Assembly: GCA_900550335.1 (NCBI GenBank) | Contig: URRU01000009.1 | Coordinates: 1-22,261, forward strand | Length of the DNA stretch: 22,261 bases | Direction: 5' to 3' | Source of the DNA: an uncultured Clostridium sp. | GTDB lineage: Bacteria > Bacillota > Clostridia > Peptostreptococcales > Peptostreptococcaceae | Shown here: positions 15,347 through 22,212 of the stretch, in pieces | Layout: every line of letters begins with the position of its first letter | Numbering within the stretch: the first letter of the stretch is position 1 | Notes under the pieces: generated by a model | Told to the model about the DNA's origin: nothing | The model's database searches: none | Seen by the model: only the letters and a program-made list of their open reading frames with translations | Translations under genes and position numbers: made by a program

Positions 15347-15370
15347 CTTTCAAAGTATAGAAAACAAAAT

Positions 15371-15648
15371 CTTTAAAGGCTATGATGAAGACAGTAGATT
15401 CGGATTTTATTTTTACAGAGAGCTGGGTTAGCTGAGAACCAGTGAAATATACTGAGTTGAATATCACTTCGGAGCTGAATGCTGAAAGATTTATCTTAAT
15501 AAAGATTTATCGAATAAGTTATTCCGGTAATGTGCCGTTATACAGTAGAGTGTCGTGTAGATATAAATTTAAAATTATCTATGCGGAATTAGGGTGGTAA
15601 CGCGAGCAACTCGTCCCTTTGTGTATGCAAAGGCGACGAGTTTTTTTA
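15371..15648 (+). promoter_or_regulatory. T-box riboswitch of ileS (tRNA-Ile)
   Basis: A leader that reads uncharged tRNA. Stem I begins around GATGAAGACAGTAGA (15384-15398) and contains AGAACCAGTG. The specifier region GAATATCACTTCGG holds ATC (15463-15465), an isoleucine codon. The T-box sequence AGGGTGGTAACGCG is at 15591-15604, with TGGT (15595-15598) able to pair with the ACCA end of tRNA-Ile. The terminator follows. The usual T-box has ACCGCG where this one has AACGCG. Binding of uncharged tRNA would favour the antiterminator and turn on ileS. Confidence 0.93.
15608..15648 (+). terminator. Regulated terminator of the T-box leader
   Basis: AACTCGTC (15608-15615) pairs with GACGAGTT (15635-15642), and CCTTTG (15616-15621) with CAAAGG (15628-15633); a T run follows at 15641-15647. 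Confidence 0.92.
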
Positions 15649-15723
15649 TTTGAGCAACTTATTTTAGAAAACTTTGAGCAATGAAAAATAAAGGGAATAT
15701 TAAAAAGAAAGGGTGAATTAATA

Positions 15724-18700
15724 ATGGCGAACTTTAAACCATTAGTAGACACTTCTGTTAAAGAAGCAGAAGCAAAAGTATTTGATTACTGGCAGGACAT
15801 CGATATACTAGAAAGAACTTTAGAAAAAGGTCAGAACGATCCAAGTTTCGTATTCTTTGAAGGACCTCCAACAGCAAACGGAAACCCTGGTATACACCAC
15901 GTTGTTGCCAGAACATTAAAAGACTGGGTATGTAGATACAAAACAATGTCTGGATACCAGGTAAAAAGAAAAGCTGGTTGGGATACTCATGGTCTTCCAG
16001 TAGAAATACAGGTAGAAAAAGAATTAGGATTATCAGATAAACAGGCTATAGAAGATTACGGTATAGCAGAATTCTGTGATAAATGTAGAGATTCAGTATT
16101 CTCTTTTGAAAAACAGTGGAGAAATATGACTGAAAGAATGGCTTATGAAGTTGACCTTGATAACCCATACATAACATTAGATAACAACTACATAGAATCT
16201 GTTTGGTGGATATTAAACAAATTCAACAAAGAAGGATATATGTATGAAGGACATAAAATACTTCCTTACTGCCCAAGATGTGGAACTGGTCTTGCATCAC
16301 ACGAAGTTGCACAGGGATACAAAGAAGTAAAAACTAATACATTAGTAGCTAAATTCAAAAAAGCTGGAACTGAAAATGAATACTTCTTAGCATGGACAAC
16401 TACTCCATGGACATTACCATCAAACGTATCATTAACAGTAAATCCAGAAGTTACTTATGTAAAAGTTAAACCAGCTGATGTAGATGAATTCTACTACTTA
16501 GCTGAACCATTACTAGAAAAAGTAATGAAAGATAGAGAATACGAAGTTGTTGAAAAAATGACTGGTAAAGATTTAGAATATGTTGAATACGAACAGTTAT
16601 TAGACTTCGTAAAACCAGATAAAAAAGCATTCTTCATAACTTGTGCTGATTATGTAACTACTGAAGACGGTACAGGTATAGTACATACTGCTCCAGCATT
16701 TGGGGAAGACGACTACAACTGTGGTAAAAAATACGGATTACCAGTACTTCAGCCAGTTGATGAAAGAGGAGAATTTACTGCAACTCCATGGAAAGGTAAA
16801 TTCGTAATGGAAGAAGGACTAGATGTTGAAATAATAAAATATCTAGCTAAAGAAAATAAATTATTCAGCAAAGAAAAAGTTGCTCACAACTATCCTCACT
16901 GCTGGAGATGTCAGACTCCACTTGTTTACTACGCTAAACCAAGTTGGTACATAGAAATGACTAAATTAAAAGACCAGTTAATAGCTAACAACAACACTGT
17001 AAACTGGTATCCAGAATTCGTTGGTCAGGGAAGATTCGGTAACTGGCTAGAAGAATTAAAAGACTGGGCAATATCAAGAAGTAGATATTGGGGAACTCCT
17101 CTTCCAATGTGGAGATGTGAATGTGGAAACACAGAATCTGTAGGATCAAGACAGGAATTAGCTGATATGGCTGTTGAAGAAGTAGATCCAGCAACTGTAG
17201 AACTACACAGACCATACGTTGATGAAATACATCTAAAATGTCCAAAATGTGGTAAACCAATGACTAGAGTAAAAGACGTTATAGACTGCTGGTTCGATTC
17301 AGGATCAATGCCATTTGCTCAGCATCACTACCCATTTGAAAATAAAGAAAACTTTGATCAGTTATTCCCAGCAGATTACATCTGTGAAGGTATAGACCAG
17401 ACAAGAGGATGGTTCTACTCATTATTAGCAATATCAACATTTGTAATGGGTAAAGCACCATACAAAAACGTATTAGTTAACGACCTTGTACTAGACAAAG
17501 ACGGTAAGAAAATGTCTAAATCAAGAGGAAATACAGTAAATCCATTCGAATTATTCGATAAATACGGAGCCGATGCTTTAAGATGGTACTTATTATACGT
17601 ATCTCCACCATGGACTCCAATAAGATTCGACGAAGAAGGATTAAAAGAAGTTCAGTCTAAATTCGTAGGAACAATGAAGAACGTATACAACTTCTTCACT
17701 CTATATGCTAACACTGATAACATAAATCCTGGTGATTTCTTCGTTGAATACAAAGATAGATCAGAATTAGATAGATGGATACTTTCTAAATTCAACAACT
17801 TAAAAGCTGAAATAGAAGAAAACCTAGAAATATTCGAAGTTAACAAAACTATAAGAAGAATACAGGAATTCATAAATGACGATTTATCTAACTGGTATAT
17901 AAGAAGATCTAGAAGAAGATTCTGGGAACCAGAATTAACTGAAGATAAAAAAGCAGTTTACAACACTACTTATGAATTATTAACTGAATTATGTAGAGTT
18001 GTAGCTCCATTTGCTCCTTACTTATCAGAAGAAATGTACAGAAACTTAACTGGAGAAGAATCAGTTCATCTAGCTTCTTATCCAAGATGCAACAAAGAAC
18101 TTCTTGATGAAAAACTAGAAGAAAAAATGGACTTAGTTAAAAACTTAGTTACTCTAGGAAGAGCTTCAAGAGAAAATGCTAGAATAAAAGTTCGTCAGCC
18201 ATTAAAAGAAGTATTAATAGACGGAAAATACGAATCTGTTATAGCTGATTTAGTTGACATAATAAAAGAAGAATTAAACGTTAAAGAAGTTGTATTCGTT
18301 CAGGATTTAAGTGAATACATGAACTACAGCTTAAAACCTAACTTCAGAGAAGTTGGTTCAGTATTAGGTAAAAAAGTAAATGCATTTGGTAAAGCTTTAG
18401 CAGCATTAGATGCTCATGATACTGTAACTAAACTTGAAAATGGTGAAAAAGTAGTAGTTAATCTTGATGGAGAAGACTTCGAATTCGGTAAAGATTACGT
18501 TCTTGTAAATATATCTGCTAAAGAAGGATTCAACGTATCTATGCAGAACAACGTATTCGTTCTTCTTGATACAGAATTAAACGAAGAACTAGTAAACGAA
18601 GGATTCGCAAGAGAATTCATATCCAAAGTACAGCAGTTAAGAAAAGCTGCAAACTTTGAAGTACTAGACAACATAGTAATAGACTACTGCTCAGATGATG

Positions 18701-18843
18701 AAGTAGCTAAAGCAGTTGCTGAATTTGAAGATTACATCAAATCAGAAACTCTAGCTCTTGAATTAAACAGAGTAGAAGATGCTAGCTTAGAACAGCACAA
18801 CTTAAACGATCATATGACAGGAATAAAAGTAACTAGAAAATAA
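15724..18843 (+). CDS. ileS: Isoleucyl-tRNA synthetase, IleRS2 type with altered HIGH motif
   Basis: A class I synthetase, 1039 residues. That length fits the eukaryote-like IleRS2 type rather than the roughly 920-residue B. subtilis IleRS1. The nucleotide-binding signature that normally reads HxGH appears as Gly56-Ile57-His58-His59 within GPPTANGNPGIHHV. The second signature KMSKS is at 596-600. The editing domain shows WTTTPWTLPSN and GTGIVHTAPAFGEDDY. Cysteine pairs occur in CPRCGTG, CWRCQTP, CECGN and CPKCGKP. The ribosome binding site is AAAGGGTGA before ATG 15724. IleRS2 enzymes resist mupirocin, and a GxHH subgroup has been reported to be hyper-resistant. All 24 glutamines are CAG and codon use is strongly biased, as in a highly expressed gene. 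Confidence 0.97.
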   Translation: MANFKPLVDTSVKEAEAKVFDYWQDIDILERTLEKGQNDPSFVFFEGPPTANGNPGIHHVVARTLKDWVCRYKTMSGYQVKRKAGWDTHGLPVEIQVEKELGLSDKQAIEDYGIAEFCDKCRDSVFSFEKQWRNMTERMAYEVDLDNPYITLDNNYIESVWWILNKFNKEGYMYEGHKILPYCPRCGTGLASHEVAQGYKEVKTNTLVAKFKKAGTENEYFLAWTTTPWTLPSNVSLTVNPEVTYVKVKPADVDEFYYLAEPLLEKVMKDREYEVVEKMTGKDLEYVEYEQLLDFVKPDKKAFFITCADYVTTEDGTGIVHTAPAFGEDDYNCGKKYGLPVLQPVDERGEFTATPWKGKFVMEEGLDVEIIKYLAKENKLFSKEKVAHNYPHCWRCQTPLVYYAKPSWYIEMTKLKDQLIANNNTVNWYPEFVGQGRFGNWLEELKDWAISRSRYWGTPLPMWRCECGNTESVGSRQELADMAVEEVDPATVELHRPYVDEIHLKCPKCGKPMTRVKDVIDCWFDSGSMPFAQHHYPFENKENFDQLFPADYICEGIDQTRGWFYSLLAISTFVMGKAPYKNVLVNDLVLDKDGKKMSKSRGNTVNPFELFDKYGADALRWYLLYVSPPWTPIRFDEEGLKEVQSKFVGTMKNVYNFFTLYANTDNINPGDFFVEYKDRSELDRWILSKFNNLKAEIEENLEIFEVNKTIRRIQEFINDDLSNWYIRRSRRRFWEPELTEDKKAVYNTTYELLTELCRVVAPFAPYLSEEMYRNLTGEESVHLASYPRCNKELLDEKLEEKMDLVKNLVTLGRASRENARIKVRQPLKEVLIDGKYESVIADLVDIIKEELNVKEVVFVQDLSEYMNYSLKPNFREVGSVLGKKVNAFGKALAALDAHDTVTKLENGEKVVVNLDGEDFEFGKDYVLVNISAKEGFNVSMQNNVFVLLDTELNEELVNEGFAREFISKVQQLRKAANFEVLDNIVIDYCSDDEVAKAVAEFEDYIKSETLALELNRVEDASLEQHNLNDHMTGIKVTRK

Positions 18844-18868
18844 TTTTTAGTTAGATTAAAATTCTTAG

Positions 18869-18898
18869 TTAACTTAAATAAAATTTCTGTAGTATAAT
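18869..18898 (+). promoter_or_regulatory. Promoter-like pair downstream of ileS
   Basis: TTAACT (18869-18874) and TATAAT (18893-18898), 18 bp apart. No open frame lies between this and the hairpin at 18978, so any transcript would be about 105 nt unless it reads through into the transporter gene. Confidence 0.35.
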
Positions 18899-18977
18899 CT
18901 AAATCTAGTTTTATATATTGTAAGGACTAGAAATTTAATAAAAAATATAATATAATGATAATGTTATATCAATTAGA

Positions 18978-19012
18978 AGAAGTGTTTCGGATTCCGGAAC
19001 ACTTCTTTAATG
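18978..19012 (+). terminator. Terminator hairpin between ileS and the transporter gene
   Basis: AGAAGTGTTTCGG (18978-18990) pairs with CCGGAACACTTCT (18994-19006) with one G-U pair and a 3-nt loop; a short T tract follows. It lies 135 bases after ileS. Confidence 0.8.
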
Positions 19013-19086
19013 TGTAAAAATAATGTTTAGAGAAAAATTTTAAAAATCCATTAAAAAAGGGAGAATAATTTAATAGGAGGTTTTAT

Positions 19087-20022
19087 ATGGGTGATAGAAA
19101 AAAAGGTATCACGTTGGTTCTAATTGCCACAACATTCTGGGGAATGATGGGTATAAACAGCAGAACATTGTCATTAGCTGGTCTTTCTGCTATGGATATA
19201 GCATTTATCAGATGCTCTATTGCTGGGGTATTATTTACAATTTATATGTTAATTAGAAAGCCAGAGGAATTAAAACAGAAATTATCGGGAATACTTGTAG
19301 GTTGTTTATATGGAGTAGTTTGCTTTGTATTAGGATTTATGACTTACAACGTATCTGTTGAGAGAGTGCCTATATCAGTGGCTACAGTTCTTATGTTTAC
19401 AAATCCAATATGGGTGTCTATATTTGGAGCTGTTGTATTTAAGGATAAGATGACTAAGAAAAAGGTATTAGTTATATGTATGTGTATAGTTGGATGTATT
19501 TGTATATCAGATGTAATGTCTACTGGTGGAGCAAATTTAGATGTTATAGGTATAGCTGCAGGTCTTATAAACGGAATGACTTTTGCTATGCAGATAATAA
19601 TACCAAGATTCTTTGAAGGGAAATACTCAAAAGATGCGATACTAGTGTACGGATTTATATCAAGTACTGTTGTATTATCATTCTTTACAGATTTCTCAAA
19701 TATAGCAGCTGCTGTAACAGGGCCAAACTCTATGGTTGTAATAGCTAATATGCTTGCTATATCAGTACTTTCAACATTTATAGCTAGTACATTCTATGTT
19801 AAGTCAACAGAATACATAGAAACTCAGGTTACAAGCATACTAGTATCACTTGAACCAATACTAGGAAGTATATTTGCATTCTTCATATTTGGAGAAACAA
19901 TGTCTCAGACTCAGCTGATTGGGGCGGCAATAGTAATACTTGCTGCATGCGTACTAGAAACGGACTTATCAAAAATAACAGAAAAAATAATGTTACCTTT
20001 CTCAAGTAAACAAATAAAATAA
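19087..20022 (+). CDS. EamA/DMT-superfamily transporter
   Basis: A predicted inner-membrane transporter of 311 residues with about ten hydrophobic segments in two EamA repeats (roughly 5-140 and 155-295). Visible landmarks are the N-terminal TTFWGMMGI, the loop AFIRCSIAGVLF, VERVPISVATVLMFTNPIWVS in repeat one, and YIETQVTSILVSLEPILGSIFAFFIFGE in repeat two, which corresponds to the usual EP..A...F.GE block. Members export amino acids or other metabolites; the substrate cannot be told from sequence. A strong ribosome binding site, TAGGAGG (19074-19080), precedes ATG 19087. It lies alone, convergent with tetR. The 3' end including the stop is echoed in inverted form after element F. Confidence 0.9.
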   Translation: MGDRKKGITLVLIATTFWGMMGINSRTLSLAGLSAMDIAFIRCSIAGVLFTIYMLIRKPEELKQKLSGILVGCLYGVVCFVLGFMTYNVSVERVPISVATVLMFTNPIWVSIFGAVVFKDKMTKKKVLVICMCIVGCICISDVMSTGGANLDVIGIAAGLINGMTFAMQIIIPRFFEGKYSKDAILVYGFISSTVVLSFFTDFSNIAAAVTGPNSMVVIANMLAISVLSTFIASTFYVKSTEYIETQVTSILVSLEPILGSIFAFFIFGETMSQTQLIGAAIVILAACVLETDLSKITEKIMLPFSSKQIK

Positions 20023-20222
20023 CTGTTGAATATATTTTGCAAAATTCAATTTTTGCTATTAAAATAATATCCCTCTCAGTCTCCAGGCTTCAGAGCCTCG
20101 CACTTTTAGAGTAACACATTTCAAAGTTGCGAGGCTCTTGCAGATTGTCGAGTTGAGAGGGATAAATATTTTAACTTATCGCAAAAATTGATTATTAGTA
20201 AAATATTTATAACAGTTATTTT
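20016..20222. repeat. Nested palindromic element F (plus orientation, long-apical-loop form)
   Basis: The core is CTCCAGGCTTC (20081-20091), an inner stem GAGCCTCGCA (20093-20102) with TGCGAGGCTC (20128-20137), loop TAACACATTT (20112-20121), then TTGCAGATTGTCG (20138-20150). The outer arms are ATCCCTCTCA (20069-20078) and its complement (20154-20163), then TCAATTTTTGC (20046-20056) with GCAAAAATTGA (20181-20191). The outermost part is AAAATAACTGTT (20016-20027) with AACAGTTATTTT (20211-20222), an exact 12-base match that includes the stop codon of the transporter gene. Confidence 0.85.
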
Positions 20223-20243
20223 TTTATATAACTTTCGAAAAAC

Positions 20244-20301
20244 AAAAGACCTATAATTGATTAATCTTTAGATGTATTAATCAATTATAGGTCTTTTTAG
20301 T
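20244..20301. terminator. Perfect 22-bp hairpin, bidirectional terminator
   Basis: The arms 20244-20265 and 20276-20297 pair without mismatch around a 10-nt loop. A runs precede and T runs follow, so it can stop transcription from both sides (transporter gene and tetR). It has no element core. Confidence 0.85.
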
Positions 20302-20354
20302 TGAGTTTAATTTTAATAGATTTGTTATGTTTTACATACTTTAACAACTGATTA

Positions 20355-20490
20355 ATAATTTTACAAAATAAAAGCTTGAATATTGTAGAAATAATCGCAT
20401 GCAACGACAATCTGCAGAGCTTTGCTCGAAGCCTGGAGTAAATGCGATATTTCTATTATATTCAAGCTTTTACCTATTTTATAAAATTAT
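20355..20490. repeat. Nested palindromic element G (minus orientation, short form)
   Basis: The strong outer arms are 20369-20400 and 20443-20472 (AAAGCTTGAATAT and GAAATA.TCGCAT with complements). Pairing extends to ATAATTTTAcAAAATA (20355-20370) against the DNA ending at 20490, which includes the tetR stop codon. On the minus strand the core reads CTCCAGGCTTC (complement of 20428-20438), mini-hairpin GAGC-AAA-GCTC, then TGCAGATTGTCG (complement of 20405-20416). It lies at the 3' end of tetR. Confidence 0.83.
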
Positions 20491-21047
20491 TTCCATATTG
20501 ACACTAGGCACTCAGATATGTCCCCAAATGGTATTGGTTCAGCCTTTAATATACTCTGCATTACAAGCCCGTCTACTATTGAAATAAGTAGGAATGAGAT
20601 TGCATCGGCCTTATCTTTAAACTCATCAGAAAGATTCTCTACAAGTGAATCTTTTAAAGCAAGTCTCCACTCTCTATATTTTTCTTTAAATTGATTTCTA
20701 AGAGCTTCATTTTCTGTTATTGCTTCACATATTAAATACATGTGTATTCTTCCTGTTGAAGAGATGGTAGAAATATTATCGAGAAGAATTTTTACTAAAT
20801 CCAAGTCGTCTATTCCCTGTATATTTCTTACACACATCAGAACAGCTTCATTTATAATATTTAAGTGTACATCGGCTATTTCAGCTATTATATCGTCTTT
20901 TGATGCATAATAGTAATAAAGAGTACCTTTACTTATATTAGCATGACGAGCAATATCTGCAAGGCTTGTATTTTTTACACCTTGTTTTGTAATAAGCTTA
21001 ATAGCGGCATCTATAATTAGTTGTTTTGTGTTATTTTCTGATCTCAT
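20487..21047 (-). CDS. TetR-family transcriptional regulator
   Basis: A repressor-type regulator of 186 residues. The N-terminal helix-turn-helix (about 10-55) is classic: IIDAAIKLITKQGVKNTSL, then ADIARHANISKGTLYYYYASKDDI. The C-terminal two thirds is the variable ligand-binding and dimer part; the ligand is not recognisable. AAAGGTG precedes the ATG on the minus strand. It is divergent from the degV-like gene with a 300-base AT-rich gap containing consensus promoters for both. Three of its five glutamine codons are CAA while neighbours use CAG almost only, which may mark a different origin, although the sample is small. Confidence 0.92.
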   Translation of the reverse strand: MRSENNTKQLIIDAAIKLITKQGVKNTSLADIARHANISKGTLYYYYASKDDIIAEIADVHLNIINEAVLMCVRNIQGIDDLDLVKILLDNISTISSTGRIHMYLICEAITENEALRNQFKEKYREWRLALKDSLVENLSDEFKDKADAISFLLISIVDGLVMQSILKAEPIPFGDISECLVSIWK

Positions 21048-21078
21048 TTTAGCACCTTTCTTTAAACGTTATAAAAAT

Positions 21079-21107
21079 ATTATAAGCTTATATAATCATA
21101 CTGTCAA
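21079..21107 (-). promoter_or_regulatory. tetR promoter with a palindrome over the -10 region
   Basis: On the minus strand TTGACA (complement of 21102-21107) and TATAAT (complement of 21079-21084) are exactly 17 bp apart. A perfect 12-bp palindrome, TATAAGCTTATA (21081-21092), overlaps the -10 box and is a candidate site for autoregulation. Confidence 0.75.
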
Positions 21108-21224
21108 ACAGAGAGGTGCTATAGTAATAAAGATATTATAAAAATTATACAATATAATAAAAATAAATTAAGAAAATAAAATAAAAATATATAAGTTATA
21201 AAAACAAACTATTATAAACTAATA

Positions 21225-21253
21225 TTGACACCTGGTACTAAAAAATATATAAT
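21225..21253 (+). promoter_or_regulatory. Consensus promoter of the degV-like gene
   Basis: TTGACA (21225-21230) and TATAAT (21248-21253) are exactly 17 bp apart. The -35 box lies in an imperfect inverted repeat TTGACACC-T-GGTACTAA (21225-21241), which recalls FapR operators. The leader of about 85 nt contains the repeats noted next. The stretch 21108-21224 is AT-rich and shows nothing else. Confidence 0.85.
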
Positions 21254-21272
21254 AGTATGAGAATGAAAAATT

Positions 21273-21314
21273 CGACCGAGTGACCGAGAAAATTTTATAT
21301 ACCGGTTGACCGAC
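21273..21314 (+). promoter_or_regulatory. Repeated GACCGA boxes in the degV leader, possible operator
   Basis: CGACCGAG (21273-21280) and TGACCGAG (21281-21288) are tandem with an 8-bp period, and TGACCGAC (21307-21314) follows, next to the palindrome ACCGGT (21301-21306). They are G+C-rich islands in very AT-rich DNA just downstream of the expected transcription start. Similar TGACCGA half-sites are used by some TetR-family repressors. Confidence 0.5.
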
Positions 21315-21345
21315 AAAATGTTTAGAGGATTTGGAGAGAGGGAAA

Positions 21346-22212
21346 ATGAGTAAAGTTAGGATAGTTACAGATAGAGCGTCTGATTTACCAGATAATATAG
21401 CAGCAAAATATGGAATAGAAATAGCAGAAATGGATGTTGCATTTGGGGAAGATGTATATTATGGCGGAAAAGGAATTACTATAGAAGATTTTTATGCAAG
21501 AATGAAAAAAGAAAAAGAACTGCCAAAAACATCTTGTCCATCACCAGATAAATTTTTGGAAATATACAAAAAAGAAGATAGTGATGTATTAGTTCTTACA
21601 TTAACATCAAAACTTTCTGCTACTTACAATTGTGCAGTACTTGCAAATGATATGTACAACGAGGAAGAGCATACAAATAGAGTAAAAGTTATAGACACAA
21701 TGAGTGGATCTATAGGGCAGGGAATACTTGCTGTATACGCAGCTCAGTTAGCAGAACAGGGTAAAAATTTAGATGAAATATCTGAAGAAATAGAAAAACT
21801 TATAGACAACACTAAATTTATCGGTGTTCTTCAGACATTAGAAAATGCTATAAAGGGTGGAAGAATAAGCAAATTAGCAGGAAGTATAATAAACACATTT
21901 AATTTTAAAGCTCTTGTAAAAATAGATGATGGTCTGGTAAAACCATTTGATAAGGCTAGAGGTGAAAATGGAAGCATGAAAAAATTAGTTGATTTATTCT
22001 TAGAAGGTGCTTCAGATACTGAAAACAAAACATTATTTATAGGTCATTCTAATTGTTTAGCTAAAGCTGAAAAGGTAAGAGATATGATATTAGAAAGAAA
22101 GATCTACAGAGAAGTTGTATTCTGCGGAATAGGTACAGTTATGGGAACATATACTTCTGATGGATGCGTGTTATTAAATGCGGTAGAACTACCAGAATTG
22201 ATAGATGCTTAA
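21346..22212 (+). CDS. DegV family (FakB-like) fatty-acid-binding protein
   Basis: DegV/FakB proteins hold a fatty acid for phosphorylation by FakA; the acyl-phosphate can feed PlsY. The protein has 288 residues starting at ATG 21346, with GGAGAGAGGG (21333-21342) as the ribosome binding site. Landmarks: VRIVTDRASDLP at the N-terminus, TSCPSP (62-67) where the family has TSQPS, LTSKLSATYNCA (86-97), VIDTMSGSIGQG, the GGRISKLAG block near 175, and IGHSN near 229. Which fatty acid it binds is not predictable here, and fakA is not in the window. Regulation by the divergent TetR protein is plausible from the layout. Confidence 0.92.
   Translation: MSKVRIVTDRASDLPDNIAAKYGIEIAEMDVAFGEDVYYGGKGITIEDFYARMKKEKELPKTSCPSPDKFLEIYKKEDSDVLVLTLTSKLSATYNCAVLANDMYNEEEHTNRVKVIDTMSGSIGQGILAVYAAQLAEQGKNLDEISEEIEKLIDNTKFIGVLQTLENAIKGGRISKLAGSIINTFNFKALVKIDDGLVKPFDKARGENGSMKKLVDLFLEGASDTENKTLFIGHSNCLAKAEKVRDMILERKIYREVVFCGIGTVMGTYTSDGCVLLNAVELPELIDA

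Noticed and set aside
20016..20490. Integron attC sites or insertion-sequence ends
   Set aside because: No GTTRRRY core sites, no transposase or integrase frame, and no constant terminal repeats; arms differ at each locus.
20399..20587. Open frame of 62 codons on the plus strand
   Set aside because: It starts inside the loop of element G and runs antisense into tetR; no ribosome binding site and no protein-like composition.
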